Assembly (NCBI GenBank): GCA_035610835.1
Contig: CM069449.1
Location: forward strand, 11,427,855-11,491,854
Direction of reading: 5' to 3'
DNA from: Ophiura sarsii
Taxonomy: Eukaryota; Echinodermata; Ophiuroidea; Amphilepidida; Ophiuridae
DNA: 64,000 bases
Made by a program: the position numbers and the translations under genes. The notes beneath the pieces are model-generated. The model did no database searches, was not told the origin of the DNA, and worked only from the letters and a program-made list of their open reading frames with translations. Below, one piece after another: positions 10,562-21,065 of the stretch. Each line of letters opens with the position of its first letter. The stretch's first letter is position 1.

Positions 10562-11318
10562 GATTGGATACTCTTTCTGACCGTAGGAAAAATCATAGCA
10601 ACAAATTTGCCAAATCTCTGCCACATTGTAACCGCACTAGTACCCTCATGCCCCCTACGAGGCAATCTGTGCATGGCAGGGAATTGCGCAATTCCAATTC
10701 CATCTCCCTTCTGTCTTGTAGGACCAAACGGTTCAGAAAGAGCCCCATACCATTATTTTACTGACCTGTTAAATAACAAATCCTAATTGTTCTTTTTACT
10801 CAATCATGGTGCAATATAATATTATAATTTTATTCTCAATATACCGGTAATATTTTTTAAGTTTCTTGTGCAATATAATGGTGTGTTTTTTTATAAATAT
10901 ATATTTTTAGTATGCCTAAATGTGAGTGAGGGCGGCCAGATACTTGTTGGGTTGTGTGAGGGGGGAAGGTGGGGTGGAGTTGAGGTGCTGTGATTCGTGA
11001 CTGTGGTGTGGGTGATGGGTGAGTGAGCGGGGGTGGGGGTGGGGTGTGCTGTGATTCGTGACTGTGGTGTGGGTGATGGGTGAGTGAGCGGTGGGGGGAG
11101 GTGTTCATCCTTTTTTGATGTATGCGACAGCCTTTTTTTGTTGCGACTGTGGTGTGGGACTGTGGGTGATTTCTTTTACATTTTTTATGTCTTCTTTATG
11201 ATATTGTTGTTTAATGTTTTAATATTTGTATTTTAGTGTATTTTTAAATCGGTCAATAATGTACAATTTGGCCGTTTGGCCACGTCGGACACATTATCAA
11301 TAAAAATGAAATGAAAAA
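10562..11318 (+). mobile_element. LINE 3' end inserted in the satellite
   Basis: The first ~220 bp encode a LINE ORF2 C-terminus. A frame at 10564-10764 gives LSDRRKNHSNKFAKSL, PPTRQ and SCRTKRFRKSPIPLF, the classic end of a non-LTR reverse transcriptase ORF, with a frameshift just before the stop (the other frame continues TDLLNNKS). A 3' UTR and a GAAATGAAAAAG tail follow. Its length agrees with the excess spacing between satellite monomers 3 and 4 (940 bp instead of ~183). It is a 5'-truncated dead insertion. Confidence 0.85.
10985..11100 (+). repeat. 60-bp tandem duplication inside the LINE 3' UTR
   Basis: GTGCTGTGATTCGTGACTGT followed by GGTGTGGGTGATGGGTGAGT occurs twice, 61 bp apart, in a G-rich tract. 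Confidence 0.85.
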
Positions 11319-11535
11319 GTACTACGCTCACAGGCTGAATAGCCTAAAATGTGACCCCTGATTTGCTTTTTTGGATATTATATCACATATTGAGCTACAT
11401 ATAATGTCGGTGTAACAAACCAGTCAATCTGCAACACATTTGACGGAACAAATGACGTTCGCGTTGAAACCGCAAGGAACAAACACTATATTTCACAGCA
11501 GTATTAGGCTCAAAAGGCTAAATATCTTAAAATGT
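11319..11535 (+). repeat. Fourth monomer of the ~180-bp satellite
   Basis: Carries CAGTCAATCTGCAACACATT (11422) and TGACGGAACAAATGACGTTC as in the monomers before the LINE insertion. Confidence 0.8.
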
Positions 11536-12285
11536 AGAAATAACCGTAACCATCAGATCTGCACAGCATTTATTTATTTACCGGGCTGATCTAGGCGATA
11601 CCATTAGCGTAAGGGGGGTTATGTGGACATACAAGATATTCTTAGTGTTTTGCATCCTTGTATTCATTCTAAATTCTGTGCCATACTTATAACTAAAAGA
11701 GTTACTTTTATTTTAAATAAAGTTCAATCTTCTTGATGGAAGCAATCGTATTATTTCCCCATCAAGTTAGTGTAAAGGTAATGAAATTAAAATTAGTACT
11801 CACCTATTTGCATATTTTGGATTCTTCCTCATTAATATCCTCTGCGTTTGCCGATGTCATGAATCGATTGATTTAATTCAGAGTAAATGGAGGAGGCGTG
11901 TATTTCATGTATCAATGTCTGTGTTATCGTGTGGGGGCGGCATAACACTATTTGGAGACGAATAGCGAAAGGCCATGATCATAACAAAAACATTAAGATA
12001 TAGGGCTCGCTTGTATTTACATAGCTAAACGATTCTTCTACCTAAATATTAAAAAAAACCTTGTTTGAAAATACTATGTGGTTTTCATCGAACGGGTCCT
12101 TAAACTGGACCAAACATCACTTTTTTCAGTGCAAAGTTACCAAAACCATAAATGTTTGTGTTGTTCATGTCTTTATGATGCTGTTACGATAGCAAGATTT
12201 CTTTTGATCGTATGGGGCTTTTGATTCGGTAGTCAGGGAACACTTCCATCCAAGTGTGTTCTTATCGAGAGATTCAGACAACACC
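11536..12285. other. AT-rich spacer, no gene seen
   Basis: No coding, RNA or repeat assignment could be supported. Confidence 0.45.
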
Positions 12286-12289
12286 CCTT

Positions 12290-12400
12290 AACAGTGGCGT
12301 AGCTCAGGGGGAGGGGGCAAATGCCCCCCCCCCCCCCCCCCCCTGACGGAAAAACCCCATTTGTGCCCCCGCCCCCAGCCCCTCTAAAAAAAATTAAAAA
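12290..12400 (+). repeat. Repeat end CAGTGGCGTAGC followed by a 20-C run
   Basis: CAGTGGCGTAGCTCAGGGGG at 12293 resembles hAT-type termini (CAGTGGCG...). It is followed by 20 C (12324-12343) and a C-rich tract. A mirrored hAT-like end (GCCACTG) next to a C run is seen at 29571-29604. Partner ends were not found, so this is a fragment. Confidence 0.4.
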
Positions 12401-13365
12401 GGAGGGAAAAAAAGAAAATAGGAAAATATTGATAAAAGACCGAGATGGCGGGCGGTTATGTGTGGGTATATTCAGCCCAAATAGTCAAATATGGCAAAAT
12501 AGTACATGTAGTACATGTACTGTGCGATTTTTTTTGACCGTGCGAAATTTTTTGAACCTCAACTCCAAAATTTCACAAAATGGTTCAAAAATGTCAGAAT
12601 GATTGAATTATATTACAATATTTGGAATCACCATGAGAAATGCATTGAATACGTACAAACATGCCTAGTTTTGGTTCAGTAATCCTTGAGATTGACTTTG
12701 AAAGTTGGGAAAGGTTTCTGAAAAATCTGTTTTGTGTATGGTAAAACTAATGGCCGCGTGGAAAGTGTCAAGGAGACTGTCAACCCCCACAACATGAAAT
12801 TTATCAAGCGCTGTAACTTCTGAACTATTAATGTGATGTATATAGAAAGGAAATTAGTCATATAATCCATTTTTTTTGAAAACCCTGATATTTTAGCTCA
12901 ACAACTTGTGGACAACATAGCATTAATCAGTGTTTTGGTAACACATGCTGACATTGCACCAAAATCCTCCAAAGACACTTATCTGGGGAAGTTTTTTAGT
13001 TTTGCCATACAAACATTTAGTTTTTAAAATTTGACAGAAAAGGGCTCAGAAGTTATTTTTAGAGGTAAAAAAACCCCACATTTATGGCACTTTTTGGACG
13101 ATTAAAAAAAAGCGGTTTAAATCGGGATAGGGTGCATACCAAACACAATTTATGTTAGCTAAGCTCTCATTCACTTCCCGATATAGTATATATTTCAACA
13201 AAGTAACCCTTGGCAATCATTATGTTCTGATAGGTAATTTTATGAGGAACTCAAATACGCACAGTATATCATGATTCGGATAGGTATGAAATTATTATTG
13301 AATTTTAATCAAAATATGAAGTTATCTATATTTTGTTGAACATTGTTAATCATAAAAAGATTACC
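12401..13365. other. Spacer without supported gene
   Basis: Short frames on both strands (for example 12676-12870 on the - strand) show no motif, splice site support or similarity that I recognise. Confidence 0.4.
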
Positions 13366-13587
13366 GGAAAAAGTGTACTTTAGCTCCCAGATACTAGACT
13401 GTACTAGTATCGACCAATACTAGAACACCCAGTATCGTTCGATACTGGTACATTATTTTGTTCCAGAATCGCTCGATACTGGCAAGTTTAAAATGTTCCA
13501 GTATTGCCCGATACTGGAACAAAATAATGTACCAGTATCGACCGATACTGGTATACCAGTATCTGGGACCTAAAGTACACTTTTCCC
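13366..13587. mobile_element. CCAGTATCG-rich MITE
   Basis: The termini are inverted: GGAAAAAGTGTACTTTAG (left) and TAAAGTACACTTTTCC (right). The ~220-bp body is nearly filled with CCAGTATCG and its complement CGATACTGG (at least eight occurrences), so it can fold on itself many ways. Partial relatives occur at 37865-37965 (GATACTGGTGG, CCAGTATCGG) and 50424-50475 (AAAAGTGTACTTTAGGTACC then GATACTGG). Confidence 0.85.
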
Positions 13588-13588
13588 C

Positions 13589-13690
13589 TTTTTACCTCAT
13601 AAGAAATCCAAATATGCCACTGGAATTTACATAGGACCCAATGGTAATCTAAATTCCAATGGCATATTTGGATTTCTTATGAGGTAAAAA
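13589..13690. repeat. Nearly perfect 41-bp-arm hairpin
   Basis: The arm at 13589-13629 (TTTTTACCTCATAAG...) and the arm at 13650-13690 (...CTTATGAGGTAAAAA) pair with about one mismatch around a 20-base loop. It abuts the CCAGTATCG MITE. Size and shape fit either a tiny MITE or a pre-microRNA-like hairpin; no expression evidence is available. Confidence 0.8.
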
Positions 13691-13897
13691 GTATTTATAG
13701 CGATATACAAATATCAGATGGTTTACACTGTAAAATTCTTGAAATGCAACGCGAAGGGTGGCGAGTTCAAAACACATGGCTATGCGACTATTTCTTGAGG
13801 CACTAGAGATTAAACACTAATGAATCATCAAGAATCATTAGAAATGACGGCTAAGATATCAGTCGCATGTGGCGCTCTCTATTTCCTATCAATCAAT

Positions 13898-14145
13898 AAT
13901 AATAATAATAATACCGTGTTTATATAGCGCCTTACAAATAACACAAAGCGCTTCACATGAACAATATCACAAAATACCAAAAATACATGATCAGAATGCA
14001 GAAAACCATTAAAAAGATAATTAAAAAGCACATGACAATGAGCAAGAAAGCAGTTACCAGCACTGCAATGTGTGGTTCGGACTCCCCAGACACATCGGAC
14101 GAACGCACACAAAGAGATCATGCGTCCGAAATGGATGGAATGGAT
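13898..14145 (-). mobile_element. LINE/SINE 3'-tail insertion with 11-bp target duplication
   Basis: On the - strand it ends AAGCGCTTTGTGTTATTTG, GGCGCTATATAAACACGG and (ATT)n, the conserved 3' tail of CR1/L2-type retroelements. TATCAATCAAT flanks it on both sides (13887-13897 and 14146-14156). The empty site is preserved in the homologous repeat at 24820-24870 (CTATCAATCAATCCCGGCAA), which proves the insertion. The + strand frame at 13957-14220 spans the insertion boundary and is not a gene. Confidence 0.88.
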
Positions 14146-14254
14146 TATCAATCAATCCTAGCAATAAATAACAGTCTTGTAACATATTTCAGTCAAGTGC
14201 GGAATGAACCAATATTATGACCTGATACGTAAAACGATCCTTTCAGACTTGTTG

Positions 14255-14490
14255 TAGCCTGGCCAATCTACGTTATTTCCATCAGTCAAGGGGTAGTCAT
14301 AATGGAATAGGTTATATTATAGCCAACTCTATAGTAGGCTAGCGGCAATCTATGTTTAGAGCTCTTTTCAGAGCCACCGTTCAGGGAACAAGGGGCAGTC
14401 CATCTGAACGGCTCATTTCAGAGCCACCACCTGTTCAGTAGACAAGGGACAGTCCATCTGAACGACTCTTTTTAGAGCCACCGATCTTTC
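14255..14490 (+). repeat. Histone-like 3' stem-loop array, copy B
   Basis: Four units of ~50-60 bp. Stem-loops: GCTCTTTTCAGAGC core at 14360-14378, GGCTCATTTCAGAGCCACC at 14410-14428, GACTCTTTTTAGAGCCACC at 14464-14482, and a degenerate first unit GGTTATATTATAGCC near 14311. Units are joined by GTTCAGTAGACAAGGGACAG-like and CAGTCCATCTGAAC sequence. The loop substitutions are those of decaying copies, and the ACC flank is kept. No histone frame precedes the array. Confidence 0.8.
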
Positions 14491-14494
14491 ACAA

Positions 14495-15000
14495 GCTAAG
14501 GATTTCAAGTATTTATTAATACGTAATAATATCGAGTGACTTGTGAGTGTAATTTAGTGTTGTAACTAAGTTTTAATAAAGATGCATGACTATTTATATA
14601 ATATTGAATGGCTTTGAGGGTGATACAATAATATATTGCACTTGCCTTAAAAAATTCTTGTATCACCCGAAAATAAGACACTCAATATCGTATACACTTA
14701 TCAGACTAAATAACCTAAATAAGTTAGCCTGAACTGACCTTCTCTGCGCATACTCACTCGAACAATCTACTGCGCCGCACAAAAAATTATTGGACGGCAA
14801 TTTTGTTGAATATTTGGCGCACATGCGGGAACCTAGTGCACAATATTCAATACGCACTTTTATTGTACCGTTTAGAGGCCCATATAGATATCAACAATTA
14901 TCATGTTTGTTTGACACTTCCTACAATCCTCATTGGAACTTGTTACTTGATTAATTTAATTGAAATAACATAATGATACTTATTAATTATTTGCGAGCTT
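14495..15000 (+). repeat. Repeat block shared with 17395-17590
   Basis: TTAATACGTAATAATATCGAG, GTGTTGTAACTAAGTTTTAA and TAAAGATGCATGAC here match 17405-17475. TCATTGGAACTTGTTACTTG with TTAATTTAATTGAAATAA (about 14930-14970) matches 17545-17585. The two copies differ by indels. Confidence 0.75.
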
Positions 15001-15084
15001 CTTAAAGACCTGACATTTCAAATTACTAAAATTAACGATTGATGTGTGTAAGGACTTTAATTGAAGTAATTACTTTGCTGTAAT

Positions 15085-15608
15085 GGTAATACAGGTAATA
15101 AAAAAGCCACAGGTAGGGTCGGTCGGCCATTGGGGCGTAGGTGAAATTCAATATTTGTTGAGATTTAAGAATAAAATCAAAACATTTAACAAAACAAATT
15201 CTCCACATTATTCGAATTGTTATCAAAATGATTTAGTATTTTTTTGGAAGGGAAACTACGAGAAAAAGGGTTCTTTCGTCGCCTAAACAATATTCAAGCA
15301 AACACTATTTGTCATTTAATGTAAATGAACTCAAACGTTTAACGTTATGACAAATTATGTAAAACTATCTCGTCAGTTAACTATTCACGTACAACAATTA
15401 CGGGTGTCTAATAACTGTCTTAAAAATCAGACTGTATGCGTACAATCTACTATTGCTACACACAATGACAGCAGCTTGTAGCCTACATTACGCGCCGATT
15501 TTTCTTTATTTGGACATGATCTTTGACAAAATAGCTATAAATACTTCTTACCCCGTGTACTACCTACCATCTTGGCCAATAATTTGTTTAGTTCAAAATA
15601 CATCATTC
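15085..15608 (+). repeat. Duplicated GPCR upstream region
   Basis: Two parts. 15090-15290 matches 26935-27180 (GGCGTAGGTGAAAT, TTATCAAAATGAT, TTCGTCGCCTA). 15320-15608 matches the 5' flank of the intact GPCR (18478-18766): TAAATGAACTCAA, AACTATTCACGTA, GTGTCTAATAACTGTC, GCGCCGATTT and ATAATTTGTTTAGTTCAAA. So upstream sequence was duplicated with the pseudogene that follows. Confidence 0.8.
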
Positions 15609-15746
15609 ATGGCTCTAGATGTATACTTTATGCTCGGCATTTGTCAGTGTATTATTCAACAGTAACCATCATTACAAATGTGATGACAATACTCGCCTTC
15701 TCCACAGTGCGAAGTTTGTGCACACACTCTAGTAATATTCTCATAT
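15609..15746 (+). pseudogene. Truncated, frameshifted copy of the GPCR at 18767
   Basis: Starts ATGGCTCTAGATGTATACTT and follows the first ~45 codons of the intact receptor (MALDxYFMxG..QCIIQ). A one-base deletion near 15658 relative to the intact gene makes an early TAA. The alternative frame then continues with NVMTILAFSTVRSL, the TM1/ICL1 equivalent. Homology stops at 15746, where a (TAATAC)n-like retroelement tail begins. It is a dead 5' fragment produced by segmental duplication, including upstream sequence, not by retroposition. Confidence 0.9.
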
Positions 15747-16022
15747 AATAATACTAATAATACTAATAATACTAATAATACTAATAATACTAATAATACT
15801 AATAATACTAATAATACTAATAATACTAATAATACTAATAATACTAATAATACTAATAATAATAACACACATTTATAGAGCGCTTTACTTTAGTGAGATC
15901 TAAACTCAAAGCGCTTTACAACAATGAATAAAAGATTAAAGCAAAAATACAACAATAATCTTAAAATCTACAAAAATATACACACAGAGTAAAAAGCATA
16001 TTTCAAAACAACAACAAATGAG
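15747..16022 (-). mobile_element. CR1/L2-type 3' tail with expanded (AATAATACT)n
   Basis: The + strand starts with about 12 copies of a 9-bp unit AATAATACT (15747-15861), then ATAGAGCGCTTTACTTTAG and CAAAGCGCTTTACAACAATG. Read on the - strand this is TTGTAAAGCGCTTTG...GCGCTCTATAAAT(ATT)n, a LINE/SINE 3' end. It cuts the GPCR pseudogene. The leucine/valine-rich - strand frame at 15656-15868 is simply translated microsatellite. Confidence 0.8.
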
Positions 16023-16119
16023 ATACGAAATTCAGTGTATGGCATAAGCGAACATCATGTTTAAACACCGTATGTTATTTATTCTCATTGTGTCCATTTT
16101 GTCTCTCATGGGACACTTT

Positions 16120-16195
16120 TTTTTGACACGTCCTGTGTATGGCTTACGTGAATTCGCACGGCATACAACACCGCGGCCAAAATGAAGTAACTTAG
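16120..16195 (+). repeat. Copy of a repeat present inverted at 20180-20270
   Basis: TGTGTATGGCTTACGTGAAT and AACACCGCGGCCAAAATGAA correspond in reverse complement to ATTCACGTAAGCCATACACA (20239-20258) and the sequence before it. It is probably a dispersed repeat end. Confidence 0.7.
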
Positions 16196-16480
16196 CGTTG
16201 AATATAAGCCTTTTAGTATTACATAGTGAATTTGTTTATCATTATCTCAGAGAGAGTCTTATCTTATGGTTGAAAATCGACAAAATAAGATGTTATCAAT
16301 CTTGAAAATTACTGTTACGAGAGGCCGTTTCCTTGGAAACGTAGTCCCGTTCCCATGCCCGTCCTCTATTGAAAGTCCCGTTACCAAACCCGCCCTCTAT
16401 TAACATTTTGAACTTATTTGTCACCCAGTGGAAGACGGACTCCCGTCACTTGATGCCGCCGCCTCAACAAAATATTTCGA
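16195..16480 (+). repeat. Dispersed repeat, copy 1 (pair with 21985-22330)
   Basis: GTTGAATATAAGCCTTTTAG, CAGAGAGAGTCTTATCTTAT and GACGAGAGGCCGTT-like blocks recur at 21985-22130. It contains internal short repeats of CCCGTTCCCA/GCCCGCCCTC. The short frame at 16428-16679 starts inside it and is not a credible gene. Confidence 0.8.
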
Positions 16481-16649
16481 TTTGTCAGCAAATAAACTTT
16501 CAACAATAGCGCCTAGACACAAAGAAAATTTCTTGATGCACCCCAGAATGCTTCACTTTTATCACATGGTCACTGATTTCTGTCACCAGTGTCTACTGGT
16601 TCCCATCGAAATTACAGTGCAAGGAAATGCTTATAAAGTTGTTAAACGA

Positions 16650-16730
16650 GGGTCTTTAAGAAAATCCTGTTGCAAGTAATATGATTGATGTGTCTTTAAT
16701 ACAGTCCCTCTTGATTTTCTTAAAGACCCT
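16650..16730. repeat. 19-bp inverted repeat
   Basis: AGGGTCTTTAAGAAAATC (about 16650) is mirrored by GATTTTCTTAAAGACCCT (about 16712-16729), spacing ~44 bp. Confidence 0.75.
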
Positions 16731-16954
16731 ATATTTTGATAAATACAAGTTTTAGTTGGGATTCAACTTCTTTCATATTTGTGGCCAAGTTTACCCTATC
16801 TGCACCATATATAACTATGGTAGAGGACAGACGACCTCCAGCTGTTAATTACTTTAACACATGTTTGGCACAGTTTGTTTTGGTGATAAGCCCTGTTGGT
16901 ACTGTTGTGGCGCTAAGCATGATGGGGTACATCAAGAAATCTTCTTTGGCCTAG

Positions 16955-17925
16955 ACAGAAACTTTATGGTCAGGTGTATTCCACATTAAATGCTAAAAAA
17001 AGTTAAATGCCCAGATGATGTGGCTTCCGATCGACAAATAAGGATTCATCCCCCTAATTGTATCACCAATTTAACTGACATCTCAGTGTTTTGGGGGATG
17101 TTTCTTTTATTTAGATCGTCACCTTTAAAATGATATACAACTTGGCGAGGTGCTTATCAGATAGATGTTATTATACAGGAACTTCCGGTTAAATTTCTTG
17201 TTTTATATTGTTTTCTGCGAACTTGAAAGGGCCATATTATCTGAAAATGACCAAACTGTCAGTTAGAACCTTGTTATTCTCAGCGCACGAATGTTAACGT
17301 TTATTTCACGAATAGTATGTGTATAAACTTATGACGGATCATAGCAATAGAACCATCCAACTAAATAATATTTCAATACCTTCTTGTAGGTAGGGATTTA
17401 AGGTATTTAATACGTAATAATTTTGAGTGATCTTTGAATTTAATTAAGTGTTGTAACTACGTTATAATAAAGATGCAAGACTGTATTTATTGCAAAACTG
17501 ACGATCTATTATTGTTTTATTTAATACCTCCACTTAAAGGTTTCCTCATTGGAACTTGTTACTTGATTAATTTAATTGAAATAAGTCCAACTAAAAAAAG
17601 TTTGTTTCCAGTAGCAAGCCTGAAAAGTCAAATGCAAAATGGTGATTTTTATTTGCTTCTTCTTTTCTTGACTTGAAATGAGGAAAATACATTTTATTTC
17701 CTGCTAATTGTAAAATGGGGTTTCATGGGTGGAGAACGAGTTCCGGGAAATCGAGTCCCACAAGAACATTTTGAGTTTCTAAAAGAAAACTTGTCAGCTT
17801 AATCACTGTTTGCCGTTCGCCATATTGAAACATGCTGGACACAATTTCGACAAAAGTTGTCGCCCTAACAATAGATTTGTTTCCTTTTGTTCTATATATT
17901 TTAAAAATAAATGTGCAAGAAGCAA
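16955..17925. other. Spacer, mostly repeat-derived
   Basis: The central part (17395-17590) is the second copy of the block at 14495-15000. The remainder shows no supported gene or RNA. Confidence 0.5.
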
Positions 17926-18041
17926 GCGTCAAAATGAAATGCGCGCGTCAAAATGAAATGCGCGCGTCAAAATGAAATGCGCGCGTCAAAATGAAATGCG
18001 CACGTCAAAATGAAATGCGCGCGTCAAAATGAAATGCGCGC
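17926..18041 (+). repeat. 19-bp tandem repeat x 6
   Basis: Six head-to-tail copies of GCGTCAAAATGAAATGCGC (one variant CACGTC in copy 5). The unit ends are self-complementary (GCGC), so CpG-rich GCGCGC junctions alternate with A-rich cores. Confidence 0.95.
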
Positions 18042-18059
18042 TACTGGAAACATTTTTTC

Positions 18060-18250
18060 TGTGTGCCTAACACAAGGACACTTATTACTTCTTTGTACGC
18101 TTCTCAAACACCGGACGTGTCAGATCACCCAATTTTTTAAGTATTGCCAATAAAAATGCATTTTGGTGAGGGAATGTTATATTCTACTAGGTATGGATAT
18201 TATTAACATTTATAATAGTGTATGATTAAGTTGTATACTTAATTTATTGT
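18060..18250 (+). repeat. Block shared with 26745-26830 and 27390-27500
   Basis: GTACGCTTCTCAAACACCGG (here about 18097) recurs at 26786. The following ACCAATAAAAATG...GGGAATGTTATATTCTAC and GGATATTATTAACATT recur at 27400-27480. In the second locus the two halves are separated by ~560 bp that includes the block shared with 15090-15290, so one locus has gained or lost sequence. Confidence 0.8.
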
Positions 18251-18766
18251 AACGTATTGTTTATGACGACGATGGTGCTAAGAGAAGAGATTTCAATTTA
18301 TTTTTTTATTAACAGTTTGAGGTATATTAAGGTATGAAGACGAAGCACTGAGCAGATATTTGTGCGCATATAACCTCCACTCTGTGGTGATTAATGAACA
18401 ATATCATATTTGCAGCGACTTTCTTCCCACTACTTCACTCGAGCCTAATGACATTTGGTGTGGTGTCTATACTTGAGGTAAATGAACTCAACTGTTTGAC
18501 TTAGAAACATGTATGGGCAAACGTTCTGACTATTTTCGTACTTAACCACTATCTCGTCCGTCAACTATTCACGTAACAGCAATTACTGGTGATATTTGGT
18601 GTCTAATAACTGTCATGAACATCAGAGACTTTAAGCGTTAACAATCTATTGCTACACGCGCCGATTTCTCTTCATTTGGACATGATTTTGGACAAAATAG
18701 CTAGACATACTTCTTACCTAATGTACTACCATCTTGGCAAATAATTTGTTTAGTTCAAACTACATC

Positions 18767-19750
18767 ATGGCTCTAGATTTATACTTTATGTTCGGCGTGT
18801 TTCAGTGTATCATCCAGACAGTGACCATTATCGCAAATTTGATGACAATACTCGCGTTCTCCATGGTGCGAAGTTTGCGCACACACTCCAGTAATATTTT
18901 CATATATGTGTTGTCTTTCACGGATTTAATTTGGGGCATATATGTGATTCTCTATTACGGAATTCCATATGTGTTTGATCTCAGCCCTCCCCTTGGCGAG
19001 ATCGGATGCATGATCACCGTGCCTTTTGAGTACATCTACAGCGCTGGTAATATGATTTTAGTGGCGATTAGCATAGACCGAGTGTTAATGGTAACTCTAG
19101 ATTATTCCAAATATATGAGAATGCTGACTGCACTGCGGCTAAAGATTACCATAGGGTGTTGCTTTTTGTTCGGTTTAGTCGGTACTATAATCGAGCTTAG
19201 CTTGTGGAATTTTGCAAAGAGACACAATATAAATGCTGCCAACATCGACTTTCAGAAAGCCTGCATGTATCCGCCTCGTCGAATGAAATGGATAGGGTTT
19301 TACATCGCCGTTTGCTTCTTTCTTCTCCCTCTACTATTGGTTGGTTTCTTCAGCGGTCTCTTCGTCAATCGCCTTTTAGTCAGGATTCACAAGAGAAGCC
19401 AGATCGGCGACGTATCTACATGTAGTGTCCGCGCTCCAAGTGAGTCTACCACCACGAGTCATGGAGAAACGGGATCTACTGGCGTGAATGAAGCCAATGT
19501 TCCGAAAAAGCGATACACAAAAGCCGCAGTAACCTTAGCAGCACTCGTGTCTGCAATGTACATTACCATGCTACCGTACTGTGTCTATCTCTTTGTAGCT
19601 GGTTTTTCTGGAAGTGTGAGTGTAGAGGTGACGTATATCATGTGGTTGATTATTCAGTTGAATCCAATGCTTGACCCACTGTTTTATGCTGCAACACAAA
19701 AAGATATCAGGGTATTCTATCGAAATAAGATCAGGGGTCTGTTCCGTTAA
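18767..19750 (+). CDS. Class A (rhodopsin-family) G-protein-coupled receptor, intronless
   Basis: Seven-helix plasma-membrane receptor of 327 residues; ligand unknown. The ATG at 18767 (context ATCATGG) is preferred because upstream in-frame codons hold no ATG, and the pseudogene copy conserves this start. The extracellular N-terminus is very short. Landmarks: N24 (TM1), D53 (TM2), C81 at the TM3 start with C166 in loop 2 as the likely disulphide, E88 at the position where amine receptors carry Asp, DRV (104-106) in place of DRY, P270 in TM6 within TMLP instead of CWxP, and DPLFY (303-307) for NPxxY. The third intracellular loop (about 205-250) is short and Ser/Thr-rich. The overall style is amine/muscarinic-like, but the missing Trp in TM6 and Glu for Asp make ligand class uncertain. 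The upstream region and 5' end are duplicated at 15.3-15.75 kb. Confidence 0.93.
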   Translation: MALDLYFMFGVFQCIIQTVTIIANLMTILAFSMVRSLRTHSSNIFIYVLSFTDLIWGIYVILYYGIPYVFDLSPPLGEIGCMITVPFEYIYSAGNMILVAISIDRVLMVTLDYSKYMRMLTALRLKITIGCCFLFGLVGTIIELSLWNFAKRHNINAANIDFQKACMYPPRRMKWIGFYIAVCFFLLPLLLVGFFSGLFVNRLLVRIHKRSQIGDVSTCSVRAPSESTTTSHGETGSTGVNEANVPKKRYTKAAVTLAALVSAMYITMLPYCVYLFVAGFSGSVSVEVTYIMWLIIQLNPMLDPLFYAATQKDIRVFYRNKIRGLFR

Positions 19751-21065
19751 AAGGTTCATGTCAAAAACAAACAAACACACGCACTAATCTACAGTGTTTA
19801 CAGGTGTTCAAAATAGGTGTTTAAAAATCAGGGAAAGATAATAATGCTTAGCATTTAAAAATCACTCAATAGTAACTCATGGCTGCTGGTTCAAGCCTAG
19901 GCCAATACATAATGTTTCGTATTCTGATACCGCCATAGGCTTTGTGTTATCACTCAATTGTGAAGTCGTCAACAGCGCCCCACGTGTTATTAGGGCTGTA
20001 GAAAGGTAAGCGAGTGTTGGATGTTATGAGTAACCTTGAAATGTGTCACATACTAAATTGTATAATTTTTCTTAAAACATGTGTTGTATTTCTGTGTAGG
20101 TAAATACCAACTGTAGCTTACAATTTAAAAATATATTTCAATACAATTGTATGACTATAGACGACGAGATTTGAAGACATTACCATTACCTCGCTAAGTT
20201 ACTTCATTCTTGCTGCGGTGTTTTATGCTGTGCAAATTCACGTAAGCCATACACAGTCCGCATTAAATTTTCTTATACAGTTCCAAAAATGTTCATTATT
20301 TTTCTGAAAATTCAAAGCATCTAACAGTTTTTCAGCAATAATCCAATTGTTAAGCTCTCAAAATACTAGGGGCATGCCCAACTGTTAATTTTAATGGACA
20401 GTGTGGTACAGCATATTGCTAATAATGAACATGTTAGCATTAATACCACATCATATTTCTGACGTTTTTTATCAGGTACTTGGAATAGTTAACACTTTTT
20501 GCCATTTTCACTCAACAACAATTCCAACTGTTTGATTTAATTGTTAATTAATCAAAGTTTTACACCGACTTGCATCAATCAAGTATCTTGGACAATACTG
20601 ACTAATAATAAATAATGAATAATGAATAATGAAATAGTCACCTCGTCCCTAACAAGACAAAACTGTGACGGGATACTAAGAATATGTAAACTCGTTAATA
20701 TCACCAGTAGAAACTTATTGGTTTACTATCTATTCACTCAAAAACAATGGTTAGACCTAAATATGGTGTGCATGTACTTATTTTACTACTGTAATAAGTT
20801 CATTTTTCAATCTGTCTAAATACATTGGCTCCACATGAGTGACGGGTCAACCATTATCAATATCACAAGCACATGCAGTACCTGTACAGGGCCTGTGAGG
20901 TAGGCCTATACAGTCATCTGAATAATTGATTTGTTTAAAAAGGAGCAAAATAGACATGTGGGAAATGTAGAAATGAAAGTCCAGTTCAACTCTATACCAT
21001 GATCAAGAATTTAACCTTAGTTTATTAATTACAGACACGCAAAATAATGTAATTGGGTTAAGTGT
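19751..21065. other. 3' flank of the GPCR; no gene seen
   Basis: AT-rich. The segment 20180-20270 is an inverted copy of 16120-16195. AATAAA occurs at about 20608, but a link to the receptor transcript is speculative. Confidence 0.45.

Noticed and set aside
13957..14220. 87-codon Lys-rich frame
   Set aside because: It crosses the right boundary of the LINE-tail insertion (14145), so it cannot be an old gene.
15656..15868. Leucine/valine-rich frame on the - strand
   Set aside because: Translated (AATAATACT)n retroelement tail joined to GPCR pseudogene sequence.
17926..18041. CRISPR-like regular repeats
   Set aside because: 19-bp units are directly adjacent with no spacers; a simple tandem repeat in a eukaryotic sequence.
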